64,000 nucleotides of DNA from CAVVYV01 sp963818205. GTDB taxonomy: Bacteria; Actinomycetota; Thermoleophilia; Solirubrobacterales; 70-9. The stretch spans positions 186,001-250,000 of the forward strand of contig CAWFRG010000001.1 in the NCBI GenBank assembly GCA_963818205.1, read 5' to 3'. Below are positions 51,566-60,049 of the stretch, one piece after another. The notes under the pieces were generated by a model. It saw only the letters and a program-made list of their open reading frames with translations. It was not told the origin of the DNA and did not search any database. The translations under genes were made by a program, and so were the position numbers. Positions within the stretch are counted from its first letter, which is position 1, and each line of letters begins with the position of its first letter.

Positions 51566-52999
51566 ATGAGCGACGCCGGCCGCCGGACGAAGATCGTCGC
51601 CACCGTCGGCCCCGCCAGCCGCGAGCCGAAGGTGCTGCGGGAGCTGCTCGATGCCGGGGTCGACGTCTTCCGGCTCAATTTCTCGCACGCGACCGCGGAG
51701 GAGCACGCCGAGGTGATCGCCCGAATTCGCGACACCGCCGAGGAGGCCGGACGAGAGGTCGGCATCCTCGGTGACCTTCCGGGCCCGAAGCTGAGGCTCG
51801 GCGACCTCGTGGGCGACGTCGCGGTCCTCCACTCCGGCTCGACCGTGGTCCTCACCGGCTCTGCCGACGGGCCGCCCGGGAACGCCGAACGGCTGCCGGT
51901 GCAATGGCCGGGCTTCAGCCGGGCGGTGAAGGAATCGGATCCCGTCTTCCTCGCCGACGGCCGGGTTCGGCTCAAGGTGCTCTCGGTCTCCGACCCGGAT
52001 GTCACCTGCGAGGTGGAGGCGGGCGGCGCGGTCAGCTCCCACCAGGGGGTGAACCTCCCCGGCGCCGACGCGGAGCTCCCGGACACCGGCCACGCCGACG
52101 AGGAATGGGTCGACTTCGCCTGCCGCAACGGCGTCGACCTGTTGGCGGTCTCCTTCGTCCGCCGGCCGGCTGACCTCGACCGGGTGCACGCCGCGATCAG
52201 CGCCCGCGGCGCCAGCATCCCCCTGGTCGCGAAGATCGAGAAGCCGCAGGCCGCCGAGCGGGCCGCCGAGATCATCGCGGCGGCCGAGAGCGGGATCATG
52301 GTCGCCCGTGGCGACCTCGGGGTCGAGCTGCCGATCGAGGAGGTGCCCGGGACCCAGAAGCGGCTGATCGAGCTCGCCGGCAAGGCATCGAAGCCGGCGA
52401 TCACCGCGACCCAGATGCTGGCGACGATGGTCCGCGCCTCCCGTCCCACCCGGGCCGAGGTCACCGACGTCGCCAATGCGATCTACGACGGCACCGACGC
52501 GGTGATGCTCTCCGAGGAGACGGCGGTCGGTGAGTACCCGGTGGAGGCGGTGCGGGTAATGGACCGGATCGCCCGCACCACCGAACAGCGGTTGCCCTAC
52601 CGGGAGTGGGTCTTCACTCGGGTCGAGGAGCGCGAGCACGACGTCGCCGAGGCGGTCACCCAGGTCGCGGTCGCCGCCTCCTACCGGTTGAACCTGGCGG
52701 CGATCGTCGTCCCCACCACCTCGGGCCGCACCGCCCGGCTCGTCTCCGCCTACCGCCCCCGGATGCCGGTGCTGGCGGTGTCGGCGCGGATCGAGACGGT
52801 CCGACGGATGAACCTGCTGTTCGGCGTCCGCGCCACGATCGCCGAGGAGTGGACCAGCCTTCGGCGGCTGCTCGACGAGTGCGCCCGCCTCGCCCGCGAG
52901 GAGGGGGTCGCTGCCTCCGGCGACCTGGTCGCGGTCACCGCCGGGCTACCCGCACAGGAGCTGGGCACCAACCTGTTCGAGATCCACCGGGTGCCCTAG
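51566..52999 (+). CDS. pyk: Pyruvate kinase
   Basis: A 477-residue glycolytic enzyme converting phosphoenolpyruvate and ADP to pyruvate and ATP. RTKIVATVGPASREPKVL, FRLNFSHATAEEHAE, LGDLPGPKLRLG, the catalytic-lysine region VAKIEKPQAAER, MVARGDLGVELPIEEVPGTQ and DAVMLSEETAVGEYPVEAV are all present, as is the C-terminal allosteric-type domain. The length is standard. It probably shares a transcript with the P-type ATPase upstream. Confidence 0.97.
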   Translation: MSDAGRRTKIVATVGPASREPKVLRELLDAGVDVFRLNFSHATAEEHAEVIARIRDTAEEAGREVGILGDLPGPKLRLGDLVGDVAVLHSGSTVVLTGSADGPPGNAERLPVQWPGFSRAVKESDPVFLADGRVRLKVLSVSDPDVTCEVEAGGAVSSHQGVNLPGADAELPDTGHADEEWVDFACRNGVDLLAVSFVRRPADLDRVHAAISARGASIPLVAKIEKPQAAERAAEIIAAAESGIMVARGDLGVELPIEEVPGTQKRLIELAGKASKPAITATQMLATMVRASRPTRAEVTDVANAIYDGTDAVMLSEETAVGEYPVEAVRVMDRIARTTEQRLPYREWVFTRVEEREHDVAEAVTQVAVAASYRLNLAAIVVPTTSGRTARLVSAYRPRMPVLAVSARIETVRRMNLLFGVRATIAEEWTSLRRLLDECARLAREEGVAASGDLVAVTAGLPAQELGTNLFEIHRVP

Positions 53000-53001
53000 A
53001 T

Positions 53002-53076
53002 GCGAGGGCGCTCCGATTACGCGAGGGCGCTCCGCTAGGAGCGACCCGTTTTCATGCAGGAGGAGCGACCCGTTTT
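53002..53076. repeat. Dispersed repeat family 1, copy D (both halves duplicated)
   Basis: GCGAGGGCGCTCCG occurs at 53002 and 53021 (19 bp apart), then AGGAGCGACCCGTTTT at 53037 and 53061 (24 bp apart). CGCTCC and GGAGCG pair across GCTA. The block fills the space between converging pyk and the SnoaL-like gene and supplies the latter's TAA stop. Confidence 0.8.
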
Positions 53077-53464
53077 ATGAGACCGCGTCCCGGGCTTGGG
53101 CCGTGTCACCGAAGAACTCGGCCCCGGTGAGCTGGCCGTCCTTCACCTTGTAGAGCCAAACCGAGCGACCGCTGAGCTCCTTCCCGGCCTTCGTCTTGCC
53201 CACCCCCTCGACCGTGACGATCACCGTCTCACCGTCGTCGGCCTCGAGAAAAGCGGTCGGCTTCGGATCGACCGACTCGAAGTTGGATAGAAACTTCTGG
53301 ATCATCTCCTTGAATCCGTCGGGGCCCCTGTAGGTGCCACCCCAGGGCAGGGTCTCCGGCATCACAATCTCGGCGTCCTCGCTCGTGGTCGAGACCGCCC
53401 CATCGAGATCGCCCTTGCCAAAGTCGTCCCAGCGGGCCTTGACAGCATCGGCGTTCTCGCCCAT
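53075..53464 (-). CDS. SnoaL-like/NTF2-fold protein
   Basis: A 129-residue NTF2-fold protein. The ATG at 53464 follows an AAGGAGGTTCGAT ribosome-binding site. DAVKARWDDFGKGDLDGAVS, YRGPDGFKEMIQKFLSNFES and VWLYKVKDGQLTGAEFFGDT trace the family strands. Function is not predictable from sequence. The last codon and stop lie at the edge of the dispersed repeat, so the C-terminus may have been altered by it. Confidence 0.85.
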   Translation of the reverse strand: MGENADAVKARWDDFGKGDLDGAVSTTSEDAEIVMPETLPWGGTYRGPDGFKEMIQKFLSNFESVDPKPTAFLEADDGETVIVTVEGVGKTKAGKELSGRSVWLYKVKDGQLTGAEFFGDTAQARDAVS

Positions 53465-53540
53465 ATCGAACCTCCTTCTGTAACTCCCAGGCAGTCCGAC
53501 CCTAGCTCCGATGTCGCTGCCGCGCAAGTGTCAAGCCGGC

Positions 53541-54002
53541 CTAGTCCCCTGGGGGATAGTCGCCCGGGGCGGGACGCTCGGCGCGGGGGTCGCGGCCGGG
53601 GAGGACGAACTGGGTGACGACCAGGTTGGCGACGAGCTTCTCGCCGTTCAGGACCCGGGCCTCGATCACCGCGGTGCTCCGTCCGATGTGGAGGGGCCGC
53701 GCCTTGCAGATCAGCTCGTCGCCGAGCTGCCCGGGGCCGAAGACGTTCAGCTTCAGCTCGATCGTGGTGAAGTCGTGGTTCGGCGGCATGTTGCGAAAGG
53801 TCGCCCAGGCGGCGACCGAGTCCGCGAGCGCGGTCCAGACACCGCCGTGGACGAAGCCGCCCGGGTGCAGGTGGCGCTTGTCGACCACCATCCGGCCGGT
53901 GGCGAGCTCGTCGGTGATCTCGACCGGTTCGATCGCCATGTCGCCGGGGAAGGTCCCCGGCAGCCACTCGGCGATCGCCTCCGCGGTGATTTCGTGATTC
54001 AT
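53541..54002 (-). CDS. PaaI-family hotdog thioesterase
   Basis: A 153-residue hotdog-fold thioesterase with the active-site helix LHPGGFVHGGVWTALADSVA and FTTIELKLNVFGPGQLGDEL, RSTAVIEARVLNGEKLVANL. It should hydrolyse acyl- or aryl-CoA thioesters in the cytosol. It follows the crotonase gene by 23 bp in the same direction, so the two may act on the same CoA pathway. A frameshifted paralogue is at 10893. Confidence 0.9.
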   Translation of the reverse strand: MNHEITAEAIAEWLPGTFPGDMAIEPVEITDELATGRMVVDKRHLHPGGFVHGGVWTALADSVAAWATFRNMPPNHDFTTIELKLNVFGPGQLGDELICKARPLHIGRSTAVIEARVLNGEKLVANLVVTQFVLPGRDPRAERPAPGDYPPGD

Positions 54003-54025
54003 CGCCGCGGCAGTATCGCAGCGGC

Positions 54026-54925
54026 CTACCGCCCGAAGTCCCCGAAGGGTTCGTCCCGCTCGCGGATCGCCTCCTTGAAGCCGGCCTCGGCTGCCCTTTG
54101 CTGGAAGCCGAAGCCCTCCCCGGTGTGCCGGGCGATCCCGTCGAAGAAGGTGCCGAGCACCTGGGTCGCGTGCAGCCCCTGGGCGTAGAGCGCCTGGTTG
54201 ACGAGCAGCTTGTGCATGACCAGCTGGTTGACGGGGATCCGGGCGATCCGCTCGAGCAGATCCTCGAACCGCCGGTCGAGCTCGGCCGCCGGGGCGGCCT
54301 CGGTCGCCAGCCCCCAGTCGACCGCGGTGGTCCCGTCGATGCTGTCGCCGGTGAGCAGCAGCCGCTTCGCCCGCGCCGGGCCGATCCGGAAGGCCCACAT
54401 CGCCGTCGTCGGCACCCCCCATACCCGGGCGGGCGGATAGCCGATCTTCGCCTTGTCCTCGGCGACGACCAGGTCCGAGCAGAGCGCCATGTCGGTGCCC
54501 CCGGCGACGCAGTAGCCGTGGACCTTGCAGACCACCGGCTTCTCGGAGTGAAAGAGGCTCATGAAGCCTCGGACGTTGCGGCTCATCATCTGGTAGTCGA
54601 CCACCGGGTCCCAGGTGCCCTCGGGGTCGTGGTTCCGCATCTGGACCAGCGGATCGAGCGGGGACCCCTCGGGAGCATCGGGGCTCGCCACCCCCTCCAT
54701 CCTCCCCTCCGCCGAGGCGACCAGGTCGTAGCCGCCGCAAAAGCCGCTGCCGTTGCCGGCGAGGGCGATCACGTGAACGGCGGGATCGAGGTTGGCCCGC
54801 TCGACGCACACAGCCAGCTCCCGCGGCATCTCCAGGGTGATCCCGTTGCCGCGATCGGGACGGTTCAGGGTGATCCGGGCGATCGCTCCGGTCACCTCGT
54901 AGGTGATCGTCTCCAGCTTCTCCAT
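54026..54925 (-). CDS. Enoyl-CoA hydratase/isomerase (crotonase) family protein
   Basis: A 299-residue crotonase-fold protein. ARITLNRPDRGNGITLEMP and the oxyanion-hole segments IALAGNGSGFCGGYDL and KVHGYCVAGGTDMALCSDLV are clear. An insertion of about 40 residues follows GYDL (EGSPLDPLVQMRNHDPEGTW), as in some enlarged actinobacterial members. The C-terminal helices are complete. The substrate is unknown. It abuts the PI-PLC-like gene upstream and precedes the thioesterase. Confidence 0.92.
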   Translation of the reverse strand: MEKLETITYEVTGAIARITLNRPDRGNGITLEMPRELAVCVERANLDPAVHVIALAGNGSGFCGGYDLVASAEGRMEGVASPDAPEGSPLDPLVQMRNHDPEGTWDPVVDYQMMSRNVRGFMSLFHSEKPVVCKVHGYCVAGGTDMALCSDLVVAEDKAKIGYPPARVWGVPTTAMWAFRIGPARAKRLLLTGDSIDGTTAVDWGLATEAAPAAELDRRFEDLLERIARIPVNQLVMHKLLVNQALYAQGLHATQVLGTFFDGIARHTGEGFGFQQRAAEAGFKEAIRERDEPFGDFGR

Positions 54926-57090
54926 CTAGTCCGTAGTCCGGTAGCTCGGCTTCTCCTCCGGCGGCAGCCCGTTAAGGGCCTCGGTGGCGTCGACCACGTC
55001 GCCCTTGTTGTAGTAGTCGACGGCGACGATATTGGGGAGGGCGCCGTTGCGGAGCTTCCGGCAGCGCCGAGCTCGGTCGAGCAGGAAGTCGAGGTCGTTG
55101 ACCTTCTCGGCGGTGCTCGGCGAGCGCGGCAGCTTCTCCACCCAGTTGTTGAGCTGGAACAGCGGCTTGCCGACCCCGCCCCGGTTCTTGACGCAGCTCG
55201 CCGGGCTCGCCAACTCATCGGCGGATCCGAACGTATACGGGGTCTCCATCGCCAGCTCGAAGCCCTGGTGGTACCAAGGGATCGCGCCGCCGCCCGAGTC
55301 CACCTCGGCCATCACGAACAGCCGCTTGTCGGACTCGATCAGCTCCCTCAGGGTCGGGAAGGCCTCGCCGGGCTTGTGGATGTAGGCGTAGGGCAGGATC
55401 CCGCTCTTCTCGAAGGCGGTCGCGGTGTCGGTGGGCGAGACCTTGTCCTCGATGAAGAGGATCAGGAACTCGTCCGGGTGGCTCTGGAGGAAGTCGCGGA
55501 ACCAGCCCAGTGTCCGCACCATCTCGATCGAGCCGAGCTCGCAGACGATGTGGCAAAAGTAGGAGCCGGTCTTCCCCTCGCCACCGCGATGCGCGTACTG
55601 CGCCTGGATCGACTGGAAGGCGGCCGCGGCCTCGGGGCCGAGCTGGGCGGTCATCCCCTCGATCACCTTGCTGGTTCCCTCCCGCTCGAGGTCGGTGAGG
55701 ACCGGGCCGCTCGGCCGTTTGACCCCGTAGTGGCTGTCGATCAGGAACGCCCTGATCCCGTCGTCGAGCTGCTCGCGGATGTCGTTGCGCTGGTTCGGCT
55801 GGTACCAGCCGGGGAGCTCGGCGGCGGACATCGCGTTGTGGGCGGCGGGGAAGGCGACCTCGTTCAGCGGCCGGTCGCAGAGCTCGGCGAAGCCGTTGCA
55901 GTTGACCACCGGCCCCGATGGCCGCGAGATCTCCCGCTTCCCCTCCTCGCCGCCGCTGACGAGCGACGACGACCGCGACCACCAGCACCGCCAGCAGCGC
56001 GGCGCCGCCGACGAGGACACGAAGGGAGGGAAGTGGCCGGCGCCTGCGCGCCCGCTCCGGCGGCGGCGCAATCAGGCCGAGCAGCTCGCAGGCCGCGAAG
56101 AAGAGGCCGTAGGCGCCGGCCATGACCGCGACGATCTGCAAGCGCCAGCGTCGGCTGAAGGACGAAGAGCAGGCTCGACCGCGCCGACCGCCACCGCCCG
56201 GCCCGCCCTGCCCAAGGATGTCTCGGGCGTCCTGGTGGCGCAGGCGAGGGCCCGGCGGGCCGGGACGAGCGGATCGCGCTCGCGGGCCATCGCCGCCGCG
56301 GCGGCGAGCAGGATCGCGATGAAGCCGAGGCCGAGGATCCAGGCGCGGAGGCCGCCGAAGAACGCCTCCCAGACCGCGGCCACCGCGAGGTGGACCGTCT
56401 CGTCATCGAACTGGGAGAGCACGATCGCGCGGGCGATCAGGAACAGGAAGAAGCCGATCACGGCCGCGATCGCCACCCCCGAGGAGGCGACCAGCAGCGC
56501 CTGGCGGCGGTCGGCGGCGACGGCGATCGAGCCGGCCAGACAGAGGAGCGCCAGCAGCGGCAGCAGCACCCCGAAGAAGCGGACGTCCTCGGAGACCCGG
56601 ACCACCGTCAGCAGCAGGTCGCTCTCGGTGATCTTCACCAGGCGGTCGCCGACGTCCTCGGGGATCTTCTCCCCGAGCTTCGGGATTGGTGGCGGAGACC
56701 GCGTCGGCGACCAGGACGTCGGCGTCGGCGACGGTGAGGGCGACATCGTCGCGGTCCTTGTCGAAGACCGCCTTGTGGAGCTTCCGCGCTCCCTTGCGGA
56801 AGACCGAGCGGAAGGGGGTGCTGCCCGAGGACGCCCTCGGTCGCCTCCAGCAGCACCGGGCGGGCGTTGATCAGCACGTCCGGGCCCTTGTCGATCGCCT
56901 GATCGACGATCGGGTCGGCAAGCGCCTGCTGCACCTGATCGTCCTTGAGGGTCTCGGCGGCGTTGTCGGCGAAGGCGTCGGAGTCGAAGATCTGCTCGCG
57001 CGCGTAGAACGCGACGCCCCCGGCGAGCGCCAGGACGCAGCCGATGACCGCGAGCGCGATCGAGCCGACCTGCCGCGTCCTCGCGCTCAC
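54926..57090 (-). CDS. Membrane-anchored PI-PLC X-domain-like protein, multiple frameshifts
   Basis: One long gene reconstructed from several frames. From a GTG at 57090 with a GGAGGAGAA site, a membrane helix (IALAVIGCVLALAGGVAFYA) leads to an outer domain (DAFADNAAETLKDDQVQQAL). More frames give GVLLPLLALLCLAGSIAVAA and further helices (GLRAWILGLGFIAILLAAAA, LLFVLQPTLAL, VLVGGAALLAVLVVAVVVA). The last 350 residues form a PI-PLC-like barrel with VAFPAAHNAMSAAELPGWY, IRAFLIDSHYG and LILFIEDKVSPTDTA. Changes lie near 56850, 56690, 56200, 56150 and 55970. The total is about 720 residues. It may cleave a phosphodiester lipid or glycan outside the cell. Confidence 0.7.
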
Positions 57091-57168
57091 TTCTCCTCCT
57101 CCACACCCGCGATTCAATCAGCGCGGGCGGCGTGGCGGCCGATCGCGCCGGTCGTCGAAGATGTGCAC

Positions 57169-58215
57169 GTGGCGAAGGGGAACTACACGACGATCGAGGC
57201 GGCCGGGCAGGAGGTTCGGCTCTCCAGCCCGGACAAGGTCTTCTTCGAGAAACCGGGCTTCACCAAGCTCGACCTCGCCAGCTACTACCTCGAGGTCGCC
57301 GACGCCGCCGTCAACCAGCTCCGCGAGCGACCGGGGACGATGAAGCGGTTCGTCAACGGCGCCGGCGGCGAGTTCTTCTTCCAGAAGCGGGTGCCCGAGA
57401 AGGGGAGGCCGGAGTGGCTGCAGACCGCCACCTTCACCTTCCCAAGCGGGCGGACGGCGACCGAGCTGGTCGTCAACGACGCGGCACATCTGGTCTGGGC
57501 GGTCAACCTCGGGGTGATCGACTTCAACCCCCACCCGGTCCGGCGGGCCGACCTGAATTGCCCGGACGAGCTGCGAGTCGACCTCGACCCGACGCCGGGG
57601 GTGCGCTGGAACACCGTCCGCAAGGTGGCGCTCTGCGTCCGCGACGTTCTCGAGGAGCACGAGCTTCGCGGCTTTCCGAAGACATCGGGGTCCCGGGGCA
57701 TCCACGTCAACGTCCGGATCGAGCCGCACTGGGACTACACGGAAGTACGCCGGGCCGCGCTCGCACTGGCGCGCGAGGTGGAAAGGCGGGAGCCCAAGCG
57801 GGCCACCAGCAAGTGGTGGAAGGAGGAGCGCCACGGTGTCTTCGTCGACTACAACCAGAACGCCCGGGACCGGACGATCGCCTCGGGCTACTCGGTCCGC
57901 CCGGTCCCGGATGCCCGCGTCTGCTGCCCGATCGACTGGGACGAAGTGCCCGACGTCGATCCGGCCGGGCTCCGCCTCGACACGGTCCCGGCGCGGGTGA
58001 GGAAGAGCGGCGACCCGTCGGCCGACATCGACGATCACGCCGGATCGCTCGACCAGCTGCTCGAGCTGGCCCGCCGCGACGAGGAGGAGGGGCTCGGCGA
58101 CGCCCCCTGGCCCCCCCACTTCACCAAGCAGCGCGGCGAGCCGAAGCGGGTCCAGCCGAGCCGGGCGAGGAAGAAAAAGCCAACTGCAAGGAAGAAGCCG
58201 GCGCCCAATACCTAG
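57169..58215 (+). CDS. LigD-type NHEJ polymerase/primase domain protein
   Basis: A stand-alone LigD polymerase (Prim-Pol) domain of 348 residues from a GTG at 57169; a GTG at 57163 is possible. The start EVRLSSPDKVFFEKPG, then MKRFVNGAGGEFFFQKRVP, HLVWAVNLGVIDFNPHPVR and ELRVDLDPTPGVRW, which holds the metal-binding D-x-D. KTSGSRGIHVNVRIEP and SVRPVPDARVCCPIDW complete the family. A basic tail (RARKKKPTARKKP) may bind DNA. It fills ends with ribonucleotides during end joining. A separate ATP ligase lies at 59056; Ku is not in the window. Confidence 0.93.
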   Translation: MAKGNYTTIEAAGQEVRLSSPDKVFFEKPGFTKLDLASYYLEVADAAVNQLRERPGTMKRFVNGAGGEFFFQKRVPEKGRPEWLQTATFTFPSGRTATELVVNDAAHLVWAVNLGVIDFNPHPVRRADLNCPDELRVDLDPTPGVRWNTVRKVALCVRDVLEEHELRGFPKTSGSRGIHVNVRIEPHWDYTEVRRAALALAREVERREPKRATSKWWKEERHGVFVDYNQNARDRTIASGYSVRPVPDARVCCPIDWDEVPDVDPAGLRLDTVPARVRKSGDPSADIDDHAGSLDQLLELARRDEEEGLGDAPWPPHFTKQRGEPKRVQPSRARKKKPTARKKPAPNT

Positions 58216-58272
58216 GAGCGGCGCGCTCAGAACCGCTGCCGGCCTGCCGATAGGGGGACTGTAAGCGGCCGG

Positions 58273-58839
58273 TTACCGCCCGTGTGGTCCCGAGCCCGTC
58301 GAGCGACCGTTGCCATGCCCCTGCCCATTGCTCGAGTACTTCGAACTCGATTGCTTCCGAGTCGAGTGCTTCCGAGTCGAGTGCTTCGAAGTCGAGTGCT
58401 TCGAAGTCGAGTGCTTCGAAGTCGAGTGCTTCGGATTAGAGGGGTGCGTGTAGCTCGAACCACCGCGAGTCGCGCCTCCCCAGGCGTCGCTGCTCGACCG
58501 GCCTCCGTTACCCGACCTGGCCGGGGGCGTCGCCGGCTGCGGGGGGGCGGGGGAGGTGGTCGGAGGCGAGACCACGGTTGCCTGGGTGCCGCCCTTCCCC
58601 TTATTGCCACCCTTGCCCGCATTGCCATCCTTGCCGGCGCTCTGATTCTCCCCCCTGGCGCCGGCCGGCCCAGCCCCCGATCCTACGCCCGTCGCCTCCG
58701 GCGCCAATCGCGCCGATGACGGCGAGGACGGGGCTGCCGCCGAGCTTCCGGACGTCTCGCCGCTCGGGGCAAGGTCAAGCTCGGCGATCAGTGCCTCCGC
58801 ACCGTCGCGTGACTGCGGCCATAGCTGGAAGGACACCAA
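58273..58839 (-). CDS. Hypothetical anchored protein with KHSTS repeats
   Basis: The coding frame is open from about 58970 and includes a membrane helix (GALLAGAAIVFISLVGLVSF) upstream of the GTG at 58839. No good start codon is seen there, so the true N-terminus is uncertain. Then follow AEALIAELDLAPSGE, a Ser/Ala/Gly linker, NAGKGGNKGKGG and PTTSPAPPQPATPP. Near the end come six five-residue repeats (KHSTS, then KHSTR, KQSSS). It looks like a membrane-tethered, disordered outer-face protein. No family is recognised. Confidence 0.5.
   Translation of the reverse strand: MVSFQLWPQSRDGAEALIAELDLAPSGETSGSSAAAPSSPSSARLAPEATGVGSGAGPAGARGENQSAGKDGNAGKGGNKGKGGTQATVVSPPTTSPAPPQPATPPARSGNGGRSSSDAWGGATRGGSSYTHPSNPKHSTSKHSTSKHSTSKHSTRKHSTRKQSSSKYSSNGQGHGNGRSTGSGPHGR
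58355..58440. repeat. 15-bp tandem repeat encoding KHSTS units
   Basis: About six copies of GAGTGCTTCGAAGTC with GAGTGCTTCCGAGTC variants, ending at a diverged unit. It is in frame with the coding sequence on the minus strand and prone to copy-number change. Confidence 0.85.
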
Positions 58840-58991
58840 CCCGACGAGAGAGATGAAGACGATCGCGGCGCCGGCGAGCAGGGCTCCGCTGACGCCGGCT
58901 CCGGCGATGTAGCTCCGTTTGATCCTCTGTGTCGGGTCGGCTGGGCGGACAGCCGCGACTCTAGCGGCGGCCCCAGCGGGCGTCTATGCCT

Positions 58992-59027
58992 AAAAGTCGG
59001 GCTCCTGACCGAATAGTCGGGTTACTG
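58992..59027. repeat. Degenerate dispersed repeat family 1, copy F
   Basis: AAAAGTCGGGCTCCT and ATAGTCGGGTTACTG, 21 bp apart, resemble the paired cores of copies A and C. No clear second half follows. It lies between the KHSTS gene and the ATP ligase gene. Confidence 0.45.
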
Positions 59028-59055
59028 CCACTCCGTTTGCGGGCGACGGCGCGCC

Positions 59056-60027
59056 CTAAACCAGCTGGTCGAGCGAGCAGGACTTCGGGTCCTTGTCCTC
59101 GCGCCAGCGGACGATCTTCGAGCCGTGGCGGATCCGGCCGCCGCTGGTGTGGTCGTAGGTGATCTCGACCACCAGCTCGGGCCGGAGCGAGAACCACTCG
59201 AGCTCGCGGTCGGAGTCCCAGCGGCTCGGGTCGCCGCTGCCGCGCTCGCCGGTCTCGTAGGGCTTCAGCGTCTTTACCAGCTCCCGCTTCTCCTTCGCCT
59301 TCAGGCCGGAGGTGTGGCCGATCGGGATCAGCTCCCCGTTGCGGTCGTAGAGGCCGAGGATCAAGGAGCCGACCGTCCCCTCCTCCTTGCCGGGCCGCCA
59401 GCCGACGATCACGCAGTCGATCGTCCGCACCCGCTTCACCTTGACCATGCCCTTGCGCTCTCCCGGCTTGTAGACGGCGTCGAGCTGCTTGGCGATTACG
59501 CCCTCGCCTTCCACCAGCCACGGCTGGGCGGTCTTCGCCGATTTGGTCAGCGGCGTCAGCTCCACCGATCCAGAGGAGCTCTTCTTCCGGCCCGGCGATT
59601 GGGCGATCAGCTCCTCGAGCGCCGCGCGTCGCTCCTCGAACGGCTTCCCGGTCAGCTTCGAGCGGTCGTGCGCCAGCAGGTCAAAGGCTCGAAAGCGGGC
59701 GGGGGTCTGCTCGGCCAGCATCCGCACCCTCGACTCGGCGGGGTGGAGTCGGTTCTGGAGGGCGTCGAACTCCTCGCGGCCCTCGCTATCGAGGATCACG
59801 AGCTCACCGTCGAGCACGTAGCGGCCCTCGGGGAACTCGAGCTCGGGGAAATAGCGCAGCAGCGGGCGCCCACCCCGGGACTGCAGGTAGAGATCGGACC
59901 CATCGACGAAGGCGAGTGCCCGGAAGCCGTCGTACTTCGGCTCGTACACCCAATCGTTCCCCTCGGGGAGCTCCTTCCGCGACAGCGCCAGCTGCGGCTT
60001 GATCGGGGGCTTCAGGGGGAGCGCCAT
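59056..60027 (-). CDS. ATP-dependent DNA ligase (LigD ligase-domain/LigC type)
   Basis: A 323-residue ATP ligase. The AMP-accepting lysine is in VYEPKYDGFRALAF. Other motifs are YVLDGELVIL, FRAFDLLAHD, VEGEGVIAKQLDAVYKPG and MVKVKRVRTIDCVIVGW. The OB-fold has VGSLILGLYDRNGEL and ELVVEITYDHTSGGRIRHG. The start at 60027 is well placed; the frame is open upstream across the divergent gene. It complements the stand-alone polymerase at 57169, making a split version of LigD for non-homologous end joining. Confidence 0.92.
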   Translation of the reverse strand: MALPLKPPIKPQLALSRKELPEGNDWVYEPKYDGFRALAFVDGSDLYLQSRGGRPLLRYFPELEFPEGRYVLDGELVILDSEGREEFDALQNRLHPAESRVRMLAEQTPARFRAFDLLAHDRSKLTGKPFEERRAALEELIAQSPGRKKSSSGSVELTPLTKSAKTAQPWLVEGEGVIAKQLDAVYKPGERKGMVKVKRVRTIDCVIVGWRPGKEEGTVGSLILGLYDRNGELIPIGHTSGLKAKEKRELVKTLKPYETGERGSGDPSRWDSDRELEWFSLRPELVVEITYDHTSGGRIRHGSKIVRWREDKDPKSCSLDQLV

Positions 60028-60049
60028 CGACCGCCGTAGGATCGCAGGC

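Noticed and set aside
49630..52476. 948-codon minus-strand frame opposite the P-type ATPase and pyruvate kinase
   Set aside because: Composition is Arg/Gly/Asp-rich with no recognisable domain; it results from strong GC3 bias over two genuine plus-strand genes.
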